From the NCBI RefSeq assembly GCF_012910785.2, contig NZ_WTVH02000008.1, forward strand, positions 1 to 64,000: a stretch of DNA of 64,000 nt, written 5' to 3'. The notes under the pieces are model-generated. The model was not told the DNA's origin and did not search any database. It saw nothing but the letters and a program-made list of their open reading frames with translations. This document shows positions 43,555-53,735 of the stretch, piece after piece. The DNA comes from Aromatoleum buckelii (GTDB lineage Bacteria; Pseudomonadota; Gammaproteobacteria; Burkholderiales; Rhodocyclaceae). The position numbers and the translations under genes were made by a program. How positions within the stretch are numbered: the first letter of the stretch is position 1; every line of letters starts with the position of its first letter.

Positions 43555-44193
43555 TCAGGACCGTCTTCTGCGGCCCCCCGCCGCGAGGCCAGCGAGGCCG
43601 ATGCCGAGCAGGGCCAGCACGCCCGGCTCCGGTACTGCATTCTCCTCCACTTGCGTCGGATCCTCCGGCAAAGCGTCTGCCTCGAACAGGAACAGGTGAT
43701 AAGTTGCGTGGAAGACTCCCTGGGTCACGCTCTCCACCCAACTCGTGCGATCTTCGGCATCCTGCGCGAGTGCGAGCGCGCTCGCAATGTCACCGATCGA
43801 CGGCCCGGTGAAGTCCAAGTCGTCGGGATCGACGTTGGCCGGAGCGAGCCCCAGGTTGAAGACGTGCGTTCCGAGGCTAGATGGCGCCCTCCCCGCGAGC
43901 ATCGTGCCGAAATCGACTGCAAAGAACGGTCCCCCGGAGCCCTCCGCAAGCGGATAGGCGTGCGCAGCGCCGCCGCCCGTCCAGCCCATCGCAAACGTCG
44001 CATTCCCGCTCGCGCTGCCCGTGCCCGAGCGCGTCGCCGGCGTGGTGGGCCCCTGCCGGCTGATCGTGACGGTGGCCAGACCGGCGTAGCTCCCGAGGCT
44101 TTCCAGGTCGGTCAGCATCAGCGCATTGGCCGCGGAAGGCACGATCGCTGCCAAGGCGATTCCGGCAACCCCGATGTGTGTTCGCATTGTCAT
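43555..44193 (-). CDS. PEP-CTERM sorting-signal protein
   Basis: 212 residues. N-terminal signal (HIGVAGIALAAIVPSAANAL) and a C-terminal PEP-CTERM tripartite tail: VPEPG, a hydrophobic helix (VLALLGIGLAGLAAG) and basic end GRRRRS. Such proteins are processed by exosortase and exported, often linked to exopolysaccharide. The middle has no known domain. The exosortase gene is not in this window. Divergent from the FecR-like gene. Confidence 0.9.
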   Translation of the reverse strand: MTMRTHIGVAGIALAAIVPSAANALMLTDLESLGSYAGLATVTISRQGPTTPATRSGTGSASGNATFAMGWTGGGAAHAYPLAEGSGGPFFAVDFGTMLAGRAPSSLGTHVFNLGLAPANVDPDDLDFTGPSIGDIASALALAQDAEDRTSWVESVTQGVFHATYHLFLFEADALPEDPTQVEENAVPEPGVLALLGIGLAGLAAGGRRRRS

Positions 44194-44587
44194 TGTTATT
44201 TTCCTTGCATTTTTTCGGATGAATTATATGCAGGCTCCCCTGCCGGGTTCTCAAAGCACTTTTTGCGCCCGTGCCAGTTTTGCTTTTTTTAACAAACCTT
44301 TACGGATCAGCAGCGCAATATCGGCGGGGAAAGTGTAAATGTCGTCGACAAATCGTAACAGCGGCTTATGCCTTCTCACCACGCCAAGCTCGCAATCCTC
44401 CGACCCAACCTCTGATCCAATTGCAAACAATTGTGCGCCTCGTCATCGTCCGACTCCCCCATACGTTGAATCCGGTACGACGGCGGCCAAAACGTCACGT
44501 CTGCCCGCAGTGAACGCGGCAACCTCGACCGGCACGCTGCTCACCGCCGTTTCCCCTGTCGCAGGGATTTTCGGGAGGCTCGACAAG
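44194..44587. other. Divergent intergenic region
   Basis: About 390 bases between the PEP-CTERM and FecR genes. AT-rich patches lie near 44200-44345. An open frame runs through it into the FecR gene but lacks protein character. A canonical -24/-12 promoter was looked for and not found. GGGAGG at 44572 is the FecR gene's ribosome site. Confidence 0.45.
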
Positions 44588-47065
44588 ATGTTCCACGCTC
44601 TTCGCTTCATGTTCGTGCTGCCGCTGGTCCTGCTTGCGGCGGGCAGTGCGTGGGCCGACCCGCCCGCCCGCGTCGGGCGCCTGGCGCTGCTCGACGGGGA
44701 GGTGTCGCTGCGTCCAGCCGACAGCCGGCGGTGGGAAAGCGCCAGCCTGAACTGGCCGCTGACTTCGGGCGATGCCCTCGGCACCGAAGAAGGCAGCCGC
44801 GCCGAAATCCGGATCGGATCGAGCGTGCTGCGCCTCGCCGGCTCGACCTCCATCGACATCCGCCAGCTCGATGACGAACGTATCCGCATCGAGCTCGAAC
44901 GCGGCAGCGTCGCGATACGGATCCGGAGCCGCGAAGCGGCCGCGGCGATCGAAGTCGAGACCCGCGACGGCTTGGTCGTCGCCGACAAGCCGGGTCAGTA
45001 CCGCGTCGATTACGAGGACGCGACGACGGTCCTGACGAACTACCGCGGTGGCGAGCTCGATTTCCGCTCGGAGGACAGCGACGTCGTCGTCATTGAAGGA
45101 CGACGCGCGCACGTGCTGTATTCCGACCACACCGAAGTGCGCTGGAGCGACCCCGAGCGGGACGATTTCTCCGACTGGACGCTGGCCCGTGACGAGCATG
45201 ACGACCGGCTCGGCGAGCCGCGCCACGTGTCGCCCGAGATGACCGGGGCCGAGGACCTGCATGAATACGGCGACTGGCGAACGGTCGACGACTACGGGCC
45301 GGTGTGGTACCCGCGCAGCGTGCCGGCCGGCTGGGCCCCCTATCGTTCGGGGCGCTGGGTGCTGGTCCAGCCGTGGGGCTGGACGTGGGTCGACGACGCA
45401 CCGTGGGGCTTCGCCCCGTTCCATTACGGCCGCTGGGTGATGGTCGGCGGAACATGGGGCTGGGTGCCGGGCACCTACGTTGCGCGGCCGGTGTACGCAC
45501 CTGCGCTCGTCGTGTGGATGGGCCTGCCGGGCGTGAGCATCAGCCTCTCGTCCGGTTCGCTGCCGCGCATCGGCTGGTTCCCCCTCGGCCCGCGCGAAGT
45601 CTACGTTCCGAGCTACCGCCACAGCACGACCTACGTGCGGCGGATCAACATCACCCACGTCACCAACGTCGTCCACATCGACCGGACGGTGCGGGAACCG
45701 CGGCACGTCCGCTATGCGCATCGCGACCGGCACGACGCGGTAACGGTCGTGCCCGGCGAAGTCGTCAGGCATTCCCGCCCGGTCTTCCGCCATGCGGTGC
45801 GCGACGACGAGCGCAAAGGGCGCCTGCCGCGCGCGGCGACCCCTGTCCCGCCGCTCGACCCGCGTCTCGTCGTCGAACATGACCGCATCGACCGCGCCGC
45901 TCGACCCCGGGACGAGGAGCGGCTGCGCGACGAGCAGGCGCGGCGCGCCGCGCGTCTGCGCGACGCGGTCGAAGAGCGCCGGCAGCGGGAGCGCACAGGG
46001 GCGGAAGAACGGCGATTGCGCGACCTGCCCGAAGACGGACGCGGTCGTGAATCCTTCCCCGGACGCCGCATCGACGGCAGGGAACAGGGACGACCCGGGA
46101 CGGACAGCGAGCCGCGAGTCGAACGCGAACGTCGCCCCCCTTCCGCCCCGGAAGCGCAGCCGCGGGGCCCGGTCCCGGCAATGCCTCAGCACGCCCCGCA
46201 GCAGCAGAACGCGCGGGAGATGCAACAGCGCCAGCAGGAACAGGATCAGCAGCGCCAGCAACGGATACAACAGCGACGGGACCAGGAACAGCAGCAACAG
46301 GAACGCGCCGGCGAACAGGGGCAGCGGCAACGCGCGCTGGAGCAGCAGGAACAGCAGCGCCGCCAGACCCTGGAGCGGCAGGAGGAACTGCGGCAGCGCC
46401 ACTCGCAACGCGAACGTCAGCAGCAGGAACAGCTCCAGCGCCAGCAGCAGGAGCAGGAGCGGATGCAGCGGCAACAACGGGAACCGGAGCAGCAGCATCA
46501 GCTGCGGATGCAGCAGCAACAAGAACAGCAGCGGCAGCAGCGGATACAGCAGCAACGGGATCAGGACCGGCAGCAACAGGAGCGCGCGCGCGACGAGTTG
46601 CAACGCCAGCGCGCGCTGGACCAGCAGGAACAGCGCCGCCGTCAGACCCTGGAGCGGCAGGAAGAGCTACGGCAGCGCCAGTCCCAGGATCGCGAACGCC
46701 AGCAGCAGGAGCAGCTCCAGCGCCAGCAGCAGGAGCGGATGCAACGGCAGCAACGGGACCTGGAGCAACAGCGGATGCAGCAGCAACAGGAACAGGGGCT
46801 GCAGCGCCGCCAGGCCATGGAGCGACAGGAGGAACTGCGGCAGCGCCAGTCACAGGAACGCGAACGCCAGCTGCGCGACCACCAGAATCAGCAACAGGAC
46901 GCGTTGCAGCGACAGCAACGACAACTGGAACGGCAGCGCGAGATGCAGGAGCGACAGCAGAGCGAGCAGCGCAGGCAGATCGAGCGACGGGCAACGGGGA
47001 ATGAAGGCGATGCGTCGCGCGGCGAGCGGCGACACGCGGGCGACGAAGGCAGGCCCGGCAATTGA
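44588..47065 (+). CDS. FecR-domain protein with tryptophan-rich and long glutamine-rich repeats
   Basis: 825 residues from ATG 44588 with GGGAGG upstream. A Sec signal (FVLPLVLLAAGSAWAD) is followed by a FecR-like domain at about 35-130 (GEVSLRPADSRRWESASLNW, GSSVLRLAGSTSIDI). A Trp/Gly-rich segment lies at about 235-310 (SGRWVLVQPWGWTWVDDAPW), as in DUF6600-type proteins. A charged segment follows, then about 270 residues of Gln/Arg/Glu-rich imperfect repeats (core RQTLERQEELRQRQS) predicted as coiled coil. Exported; function unknown. Confidence 0.82.
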   Translation: MFHALRFMFVLPLVLLAAGSAWADPPARVGRLALLDGEVSLRPADSRRWESASLNWPLTSGDALGTEEGSRAEIRIGSSVLRLAGSTSIDIRQLDDERIRIELERGSVAIRIRSREAAAAIEVETRDGLVVADKPGQYRVDYEDATTVLTNYRGGELDFRSEDSDVVVIEGRRAHVLYSDHTEVRWSDPERDDFSDWTLARDEHDDRLGEPRHVSPEMTGAEDLHEYGDWRTVDDYGPVWYPRSVPAGWAPYRSGRWVLVQPWGWTWVDDAPWGFAPFHYGRWVMVGGTWGWVPGTYVARPVYAPALVVWMGLPGVSISLSSGSLPRIGWFPLGPREVYVPSYRHSTTYVRRINITHVTNVVHIDRTVREPRHVRYAHRDRHDAVTVVPGEVVRHSRPVFRHAVRDDERKGRLPRAATPVPPLDPRLVVEHDRIDRAARPRDEERLRDEQARRAARLRDAVEERRQRERTGAEERRLRDLPEDGRGRESFPGRRIDGREQGRPGTDSEPRVERERRPPSAPEAQPRGPVPAMPQHAPQQQNAREMQQRQQEQDQQRQQRIQQRRDQEQQQQERAGEQGQRQRALEQQEQQRRQTLERQEELRQRHSQRERQQQEQLQRQQQEQERMQRQQREPEQQHQLRMQQQQEQQRQQRIQQQRDQDRQQQERARDELQRQRALDQQEQRRRQTLERQEELRQRQSQDRERQQQEQLQRQQQERMQRQQRDLEQQRMQQQQEQGLQRRQAMERQEELRQRQSQERERQLRDHQNQQQDALQRQQRQLERQREMQERQQSEQRRQIERRATGNEGDASRGERRHAGDEGRPGN
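46200..46990 (+). repeat. Imperfect in-gene repeats of the glutamine-rich region
   Basis: Units encoding RRQTLERQEELRQRxSQ recur at about 46355-46415, 46635-46695 and 46805-46865, embedded in CAGCAG-rich sequence. The two longest blocks also share the flanking QQQERA and RQRALxQQEQ text, indicating a duplication of roughly 280 bases. Confidence 0.75.
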
Positions 47066-47121
47066 TGGACTCGCTTGGTTGCGCTGGCTGCGGCGAGGCT
47101 CTATCTTTGCCGGCTCCACGA

Positions 47122-47616
47122 ATGTCGTCGCCCATGTCACCTCACCCCTCCGGACTCCGACCTCCGCTGCGCTCCGTCCGCGACCGGATCCGCCAAGTCG
47201 TGCTGTTCGAGTTGGGCGGGCTGGCGCTGGTCACTCCGCCTTTCGCGTGGGCGAGCGGCGTGCCGCTGTCCGACTCGATCGGCCTGCTGGCGCTGATCTC
47301 GCTGCTCGCGGCGGCGTGGAATGCCACGTACAACACCTGTTTCGACCGCATCGAGGCGAAGCTCGCCGGCCGGCCCGCCGATCGCCGGCCGCTCCCGCTG
47401 CGCGTCGCGCACGCGATCGGCTTCGAAGGCGGCCTGCTGCTGATGAGCCTGCCGATCATCACGGCCTGGACGGGCATGAGCTGGTTCGAGGCACTGCTCG
47501 CGGACCTCGGGCTCGCGACGGCCTACGTGCTGTACGCCTTCGCGTTCAACCTCGGCTACGACCGCGCGTTCCCGATCGAACCGCAGCGTTGCGAGTCGCT
47601 TTCCAGTGCCCGGTAA
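47122..47616 (+). CDS. PACE-family (chlorhexidine-type) efflux membrane protein
   Basis: 164 residues from ATG 47122 (47134 is also possible). Two tandem bacterial transmembrane pairs: [20 protein letters not shown] with [20 protein letters not shown], and [20 protein letters not shown] with [20 protein letters not shown]. The acidic residue in the first helix (FELGG) and the N-x-x-Y-D/F-D-R motifs match AceI-like transporters, which export biocides or short diamines. It overlaps murB by 11 bases. Confidence 0.85.
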   Translation: MSSPMSPHPSGLRPPLRSVRDRIRQVVLFELGGLALVTPPFAWASGVPLSDSIGLLALISLLAAAWNATYNTCFDRIEAKLAGRPADRRPLPLRVAHAIGFEGGLLLMSLPIITAWTGMSWFEALLADLGLATAYVLYAFAFNLGYDRAFPIEPQRCESLSSAR

Positions 47617-48652
47617 TAGCGGCGCCGCGCCGCTGCCGGCGCTCGAAACTCACGCCGACCTGCAGGCTCTCAATACTTTCGGGCTCCCGGCGCAGGCCGA
47701 CCGCCTCGCGATCATCGAGCATCCGGCGCAACTCGCCGCGCTGCTCGCGCAACCCGACTGGGCCGACGCGCCACGGCTCGTGCTCGGCGGCGGCAGCAAC
47801 CTGGTGTTGACCGGCGACTTCCACGGGCTCGTACTGAAAGTCGCGATCGGCGGACGCCGGCTCGTCCGCGACGACGACGACGCGTGGTACGTCGAGGCCG
47901 GCGCCGGAGAGAACTGGCACGACTTCGTGCGCTGGACGCTCGCGCAAGGGTGGCCGGGGCTCGAGAACCTGTCGCTGATTCCCGGCACTGTCGGCGCGGC
48001 CCCGATCCAGAACATCGGCGCGTACGGGCTCGAAATCGCCGAACGCTTCGCGTCACTCGCCGCCGTGTCGCTGGAAACCGGCGCGAGCTTCCGGCTGGAT
48101 GCCGCCGACTGCCACTTCGGTTATCGCGACAGCATTTTCAAGCACGACCTGGCGGACCGCGCGCTCGTCACGTCGGTCACTTTCCGCCTGCCCAAGCGCT
48201 GGCTGCCGGTCACCCGCTACGCGGACGTCGCCGAAGAGCTCGCCGCGCGCGGCAGCGTCGCCCCAGGTCCGCTCGACATTTCCGACGCCGTGATCGCGAT
48301 CCGCCGGCGCAAGCTGCCCGACCCTGCAGCGCTCGGCAATGCCGGCAGCTTCTTCAAGAACCCCGTCATCGATGCGGCCACGCTCGAGCGCCTCGTCGCC
48401 AGCCACCCCGGACTGCCGCACTACCTCCAGCCCGACGGCAGCCTGAAGCTCGCCGCCGGCTGGCTGATCGACCGCTGCGGCTGGAAGGGGCGCGACCTCG
48501 GGCCGGTCGGCGTGTATGAAAGGCAGGCGCTGGTGCTCGTCAATCGCGGCGGAGCGACCGGCGCGGATGTCAGCCGCATCGCGCAGGCGATCCGGGACGA
48601 CGTTTCGCGGCGCTTCGGCGTCGATCTCGAACCGGAGCCCGTCTTCGTCTGA
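47606..48652 (+). CDS. murB: MurB, UDP-N-acetylenolpyruvoylglucosamine reductase
   Basis: Reduces UDP-GlcNAc-enolpyruvate to UDP-MurNAc using FAD and NADPH in peptidoglycan synthesis. 348 residues from GTG 47606. FAD domain: [20 protein letters not shown] and [20 protein letters not shown]. The catalytic serine sits in [10 protein letters not shown], and the C-terminal glutamate in LEPEPVFV. The E. coli-type (type I) layout is clear. The start lies inside the PACE gene. Confidence 0.96.
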   Translation: MPGNSGAAPLPALETHADLQALNTFGLPAQADRLAIIEHPAQLAALLAQPDWADAPRLVLGGGSNLVLTGDFHGLVLKVAIGGRRLVRDDDDAWYVEAGAGENWHDFVRWTLAQGWPGLENLSLIPGTVGAAPIQNIGAYGLEIAERFASLAAVSLETGASFRLDAADCHFGYRDSIFKHDLADRALVTSVTFRLPKRWLPVTRYADVAEELAARGSVAPGPLDISDAVIAIRRRKLPDPAALGNAGSFFKNPVIDAATLERLVASHPGLPHYLQPDGSLKLAAGWLIDRCGWKGRDLGPVGVYERQALVLVNRGGATGADVSRIAQAIRDDVSRRFGVDLEPEPVFV

Positions 48653-48740
48653 AACGCGGCGTTCCCGGCAAAGCGGGTTTGAGTATCCGAATGTAATGGG
48701 CTCTTGAATGTAACCGGGTCTCTTCCATACTCTGAGCCCT

Positions 48741-49412
48741 ATGGATACGCTCCAATGCTCATTCTGTAGCCACGAGAACCCGGCAAGCGCGAAATTCTGC
48801 AATGCCTGCGGTTCCTTGCTGAACCTGCAGCTGTGCAAGCATTGCGGCGCCATCGATCACGCGTCGGCGACCACTTGCTACAAGTGCGGCGCGTCATTCG
48901 CAAGCGGCGACGAGCCGAGCGTGCCGCCCGAAGCGACCGACGATGAAGCCGCCGATACGACGATGAACCCAGGTTTCGCGCACGAACCCGGCCCGCCGGA
49001 AGCGGCGAGCAGCGCGAAGCCGGCCGGCGCTCCCGGGGACCCCCTCTCCAGCCCTTGGACGAGAGCGCTGGCGCTGGTGATTTTCGTCATCGGCGCCGTG
49101 ATTCTTTACCGCATCTACCTGAGCGGCGACGCGACGACGAGCGTCGCGCAGGACGCCGCATCGCCTTCCATCCCCGCAGTCGACGCCACACTCAGGGCCG
49201 TCCCGCCATCTTCCGCGCCGGCCGACGAGGTCGACGCGGTGCCGGTCACACCTGCGCCGGTCCCGCCGGAAGCATCGGCGAACGAGGAAGCGCTTGCGGC
49301 CGAGCCGGCGGCGCCCGCGGCCGCGACAGAACCTTCGGCACCAGCCGACGACGCCCGGGCGCAGCCATATTCCTGCACTCCTGCAGTCGCCGCACTCGGA
49401 CTATGCAACTGA
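48741..49412 (+). CDS. Double zinc-ribbon, single-pass membrane protein
   Basis: 223 residues. Two N-terminal zinc ribbons (CSFCSHENPASAKFCNACGS and CKHCGAIDHASATTCYKCGA), an acidic linker, one membrane helix at about 110-126 (ALALVIFVIGAVILYRIYL), then an Ala/Pro/Glu-rich periplasmic tail. The tail ends CTPAVAALGLCN, a Cys-bounded cap closely like the end of the next gene's product. Function unknown. The stop lies within the first of three 10-base repeats. Confidence 0.75.
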   Translation: MDTLQCSFCSHENPASAKFCNACGSLLNLQLCKHCGAIDHASATTCYKCGASFASGDEPSVPPEATDDEAADTTMNPGFAHEPGPPEAASSAKPAGAPGDPLSSPWTRALALVIFVIGAVILYRIYLSGDATTSVAQDAASPSIPAVDATLRAVPPSSAPADEVDAVPVTPAPVPPEASANEEALAAEPAAPAAATEPSAPADDARAQPYSCTPAVAALGLCN

Positions 49413-49433
49413 GTGCAATTGAGTGCAACTGAG
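49404..49433 (+). repeat. Three tandem 10-base repeats
   Basis: TGCAACTGAG, TGCAATTGAG and TGCAACTGAG follow each other without spacing, starting in the last codons of the zinc-ribbon gene and ending 26 bases before the TAXI gene. Could be a binding site for a regulator of the downstream gene, or simple slippage. Confidence 0.7.
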
Positions 49434-49459
49434 CATTCACGCTAAAAAGGGGAAATGAA

Positions 49460-50509
49460 ATGCGATTATCGGCGATCGGCATCGTTGCAGGAATTCTCCT
49501 GGCCCTCCAGGTTCCGGCAGCATCGGAGGCGGCAGAGTTCAAGATCGTGACCGCCTCGGAACGCGGCACCTATATCCAGATCGGCCGCGACATCGCGAAA
49601 TTCGTCGCTCCGGAGGCGAACATCGCGCTCGAGGTGCTGCCGTCGGCCGGCTCGGCTGAAAACGTGCGGCGCCTGCGCTACGAGCCCGGCGTGAAGTTCG
49701 CGATGGTGCAGTCGGACGTCTATCAGGCGTTCCTCGATCAGGCGCAGGAAGGCAACGTCGCAGCGGCCCGCATGCTGCACCCGCTGCGCGTGATCATGCC
49801 GCTGTACAACGAGGAGATCTACTTCATCACGCGCGCCGACACCCCGGCCGAATTCATCCACGAAATAAAGGACGCGAAAATCAATGTGGGCCCGGTCGGC
49901 AGCGGCACCGCGCTGTCGGCGACGACGCTGTACCGGCTGATGTTCGGCAAACCGATCGCCGAGGAAAACACCAGCTACCTTTCGAACGAGGACGCGCTCG
50001 TCAAGCTGCTGACCGAAAAGACGCTCGACGTCGTCGTCGTCGTCGCCGGGCAGCCGGCCAAGCTCCTGACGGACATGAAACCGGAGGCGCGGCAGTTCAT
50101 CAAGCTGCTCAAGCTCGATCCGAACCACAGCACGACCCGCGCCGCGCTGCGCACGTACTTTCCGGCGACCGTGCGCGCCGCCAACTATCCCAACGTGCTG
50201 ACCGAGGACGTCCCCGGCATCGCCGTCAAGGCGTTCCTCGTGACCTACAATTACAACCGCCCCGAGACGATCCGCTACCTGACGAAGTTCGCCGAATCGC
50301 TGTGCCACAATTTCCCGCGGCTGCGCACCGAAGGCCATCCGAAGTGGAATGAAGTCGAGCTCTCGCTGCCGGCGCTGGGCAAGGGCTGGTCCTACTTTCC
50401 GCCAATGGAGCGACATCTGCGCGCCTGCCCGGAGATGACGGCGGCGTCGCCGGCCGTCGAGCAGAGCCAGTGCACGCAGCAGGAAAAAATTCTCGGCCTG
50501 TGCGAGTGA
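49460..50509 (+). CDS. TAXI-family TRAP transporter solute-binding protein
   Basis: 349 residues with a Sec signal (VAGILLALQVPAASEAAE). The TAXI fold is recognised from IVTASERGTYIQIGRDIAKF, PSAGSAENVRRLRYEPGVKF AMVQSDVYQAF and DAKINVGPVGSGTALSATTL. No TRAP permease gene lies beside it, so it may serve a distant transporter or act as a sensor. The C-terminus CTQQEKILGLCE resembles the end of the upstream zinc-ribbon protein. Confidence 0.87.
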   Translation: MRLSAIGIVAGILLALQVPAASEAAEFKIVTASERGTYIQIGRDIAKFVAPEANIALEVLPSAGSAENVRRLRYEPGVKFAMVQSDVYQAFLDQAQEGNVAAARMLHPLRVIMPLYNEEIYFITRADTPAEFIHEIKDAKINVGPVGSGTALSATTLYRLMFGKPIAEENTSYLSNEDALVKLLTEKTLDVVVVVAGQPAKLLTDMKPEARQFIKLLKLDPNHSTTRAALRTYFPATVRAANYPNVLTEDVPGIAVKAFLVTYNYNRPETIRYLTKFAESLCHNFPRLRTEGHPKWNEVELSLPALGKGWSYFPPMERHLRACPEMTAASPAVEQSQCTQQEKILGLCE

Positions 50510-50625
50510 GCGGGGACCCGCCGGAGAAATCCCGCAGCCGCGGAAAATAGTTCGGGCAGCCAGGGGCGGCCGGGTTAAGCTTTTCGACCCGATGAGCCGC
50601 TCCATTCTGCCTGCGCTGCGCCGCG

Positions 50626-51585
50626 ATGCCTTCCGAATTCGACCTGATCCGCCGCCACTTCACCCGCCCCGCCCGCCACACCGAGCTCGCCGTCGGCGAT
50701 GACGCGGCGCTATTCACGCCGGCCCCGGGCATGCAGCTCGCGACCTCGACCGACATGCTCGTCGCCGGCACGCATTTCTTCGCCGATGCGGATCCCGAGG
50801 CGCTCGGCTGGAAAGCGCTGGCGGTCAACGTCTCCGATCTCGCGGCGATGGGAGCCGAACCGCGCTGGGCGCTGCTCGCGCTCGCGCTGCCGGCCGCCGA
50901 CGAAGCGTGGATCGAGGCGTTCGCGCGCGGTTTCTTCGCGTGCGCCGGGCAATTCGGCGTCGACCTCGCCGGCGGCGACACGACGCGCGGCCCGCTGAAC
51001 CTGTGCGTGACGGTCATCGGTGAAGTGCCGGCAGGCTCGGCGATCACTCGCGCCGGCGCCCGTCCGGGCGACGACATCTGGATCACCGGCGAACCCGGCC
51101 GCGGGGCGCTCGGCCTCGCGTTCCTGCGCGGCGAGACGGCGCTCGATGCCGCCGCGGTCGCGCCGTGCCTCGACGCGCTGCACCGTCCGCAGCCGCGCGT
51201 CGCCGCTGGCCTCGCGCTGCGCGGGGTCGCCGATGCGATGCTGGACGTCTCCGACGGACTGGTCGGCGATCTCGCGCACATCCTCGAGGCTTCCGGCACC
51301 GGCGCGGTCCTCGAGCTCGCCGCGCTGCCGCTCGGCGCGCTGCTCGCGGCCGGCGCCGACGTCGAATTCGCGCAGCGCTGCGTGCTTGGCGGCGGCGACG
51401 ACTACGAGCTGCTATTCACCGCCGCCGCCGCGCAACGCGAGCCCCTCGGCGCGCTCGCCCGGCGGCTGGATCTGCCGTTCACGCGCATCGGCACGATCAC
51501 CGGCGACACCGGCCGCCTGCTGCTGCGGCACCCGGACGGCAGCGAACGCCCGCCGGCGTACCGCAGCTATGATCATTTCGCCTGA
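50626..51585 (+). CDS. thiL: ThiL, thiamine-monophosphate kinase
   Basis: Phosphorylates thiamine monophosphate to the active diphosphate using ATP. 319 residues. Motifs: N-terminal EFDLIRRHF, VGDDAALFTP, TSTDMLVAGTHFFADADPEA, GWKALAVNVSDLAAMGAEPR, DLAGGDTTRGPLNLCVTVIG and LDVSDGLVGDLAHILEASG. Followed by pgpA, a common neighbour. Confidence 0.95.
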   Translation: MPSEFDLIRRHFTRPARHTELAVGDDAALFTPAPGMQLATSTDMLVAGTHFFADADPEALGWKALAVNVSDLAAMGAEPRWALLALALPAADEAWIEAFARGFFACAGQFGVDLAGGDTTRGPLNLCVTVIGEVPAGSAITRAGARPGDDIWITGEPGRGALGLAFLRGETALDAAAVAPCLDALHRPQPRVAAGLALRGVADAMLDVSDGLVGDLAHILEASGTGAVLELAALPLGALLAAGADVEFAQRCVLGGGDDYELLFTAAAAQREPLGALARRLDLPFTRIGTITGDTGRLLLRHPDGSERPPAYRSYDHFA

Positions 51586-51603
51586 TTTTCATTGGCGCTC
51601 CCG

Positions 51604-52122
51604 ATGCCGTCACCTTCCCCTGCGCGACAAGGGCCCACGATGATGCCCCCCACGTACCGGCTGCTCCTCAGCCATCCGGCCCATTTCATTTCGCTGGGCT
51701 TCGGCGCAGGGCTCGCGCCGCGCGCTCCCGGCACTGCCGGCACGCTCGCCGCCTGGCTGCTGTACCCGCTGCTGCGGGCACCGATCTCGGACTTCGTGTT
51801 CCTCGCGCTGCTGGCGAGTTTCTTCGTCGCCGGCCTGATTGCCGCCGAGCGCACCGGCCGGGCCCTCGGCGTGCCCGACCACGGGGCGATCGTGTGGGAC
51901 GAGATCGTCGCTTTCTGGCTGGTACTATTCTTCACTCCGGCGAACCTGCTCTGGCAGAGTCTCGCGTTCGTGCTGTTCCGCTTTTTCGATATCGTCAAGC
52001 CGCAACCAATCCGGTGGGTGGACAGTCGCATCAAGGGTGGCCTGGGCGTGATGCTCGACGACGTGATCGCGGCCGGCTACGCCATTCTCGCGCTGGCTCT
52101 GCTGGTGCGTTTTTCTGGGTGA
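51604..52122 (+). CDS. pgpA: PgpA, phosphatidylglycerophosphatase A
   Basis: Dephosphorylates phosphatidylglycerol phosphate in the inner membrane. 172 residues from ATG 51604; ATGs at 51640 and 51643 would shorten the N-terminus by 12-13 residues and are equally possible. Family marks: FGAGLAPRAPGTAGTLAAWL, DHGAIVWDEIVAFWLVL and FRFFDIVKPQPIRWVDSRIK GGLGVMLDDVIAAGYAIL. Between thiL and pncC. Confidence 0.93.
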   Translation: MPSPSPARQGPTMMPPTYRLLLSHPAHFISLGFGAGLAPRAPGTAGTLAAWLLYPLLRAPISDFVFLALLASFFVAGLIAAERTGRALGVPDHGAIVWDEIVAFWLVLFFTPANLLWQSLAFVLFRFFDIVKPQPIRWVDSRIKGGLGVMLDDVIAAGYAILALALLVRFSG

Positions 52123-52123
52123 G

Positions 52124-52624
52124 ATGATGGACAGGGAACTGGCTGCACTGTCGGCGGAAACCGGCGCGTGGCTCGGCGCACGGGGCATGCGCCTGGCGAG
52201 TGCCGAATCGTGCACCGGCGGCTGGATCGCCGAAGTGGTCACGGCGACGGCCGGCAGCTCGGCGTGGTTCGACTGCGGCTTCGTGACGTACTCCAACGAG
52301 GCCAAGCAGGATCTCCTCGGGGTGGCGGCGGCGACGCTGGCGGACTTCGGCGCGGTCAGCGAGGAAACCGTGCGCGAGATGGTTGGCGGTACGCTCGCGC
52401 GCAGCCGCGCCGATGTCGCGCTGGCGGTATCCGGCGTCGCCGGCCCGGGCGGCGGCAGCGCGGCCAAGCCGGTCGGCATGGTGTGTTTCGCGTGGGGTCG
52501 GCGCGGGGCCGGGATCGACAGCGAAACGCGGCATTTTTCCGGCGATCGGGAAGCGGTGCGGCGCCAGGCGGTGATCCGGGCACTGCGCGGGATAATGACA
52601 TATGATTTACCGGCGGGCCGCTGA
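52124..52624 (+). CDS. pncC: PncC/CinA-C nicotinamide-nucleotide amidase
   Basis: Deamidates nicotinamide mononucleotide in the pyridine nucleotide cycle. 166 residues, a stand-alone CinA C-terminal domain. Marks: [20 protein letters not shown] (catalytic Ser), [19 protein letters not shown] and [20 protein letters not shown]. Immediately upstream of recA, as in many proteobacteria. Confidence 0.94.
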   Translation: MMDRELAALSAETGAWLGARGMRLASAESCTGGWIAEVVTATAGSSAWFDCGFVTYSNEAKQDLLGVAAATLADFGAVSEETVREMVGGTLARSRADVALAVSGVAGPGGGSAAKPVGMVCFAWGRRGAGIDSETRHFSGDREAVRRQAVIRALRGIMTYDLPAGR

Positions 52625-52656
52625 AGCAGTACCCTGCGTACCAGCAATCTCTGTGC

Positions 52657-52662
52657 CATAAT
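52657..52662 (+). promoter_or_regulatory. Possible recA -10 element
   Basis: CATAAT lies 24 bases before the recA ATG, with only a weak CTGCGT at the -35 position. No CTGT-N8-ACAG SOS box was seen. Confidence 0.35.
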
Positions 52663-52686
52663 TCGCAAAGTTTGAAAGGACAGGAC

Positions 52687-53727
<1,041 letters not shown>

Positions 53728-53735
53728 GCGGCACG

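Noticed and set aside
44194-44587. Sigma-54 promoter for the PEP-CTERM gene
   Set aside because: GG- and GC-like elements exist on the minus strand but not with the required 10-base spacing.
46200-46990. CRISPR array or microsatellite
   Set aside because: The repeats are in-frame glutamine-rich codons within an intact gene; units are imperfect and lack spacers of constant length.
52625-52686. LexA/SOS box upstream of recA
   Set aside because: No CTGT-N8-ACAG or close palindrome seen in the 62-base gap.
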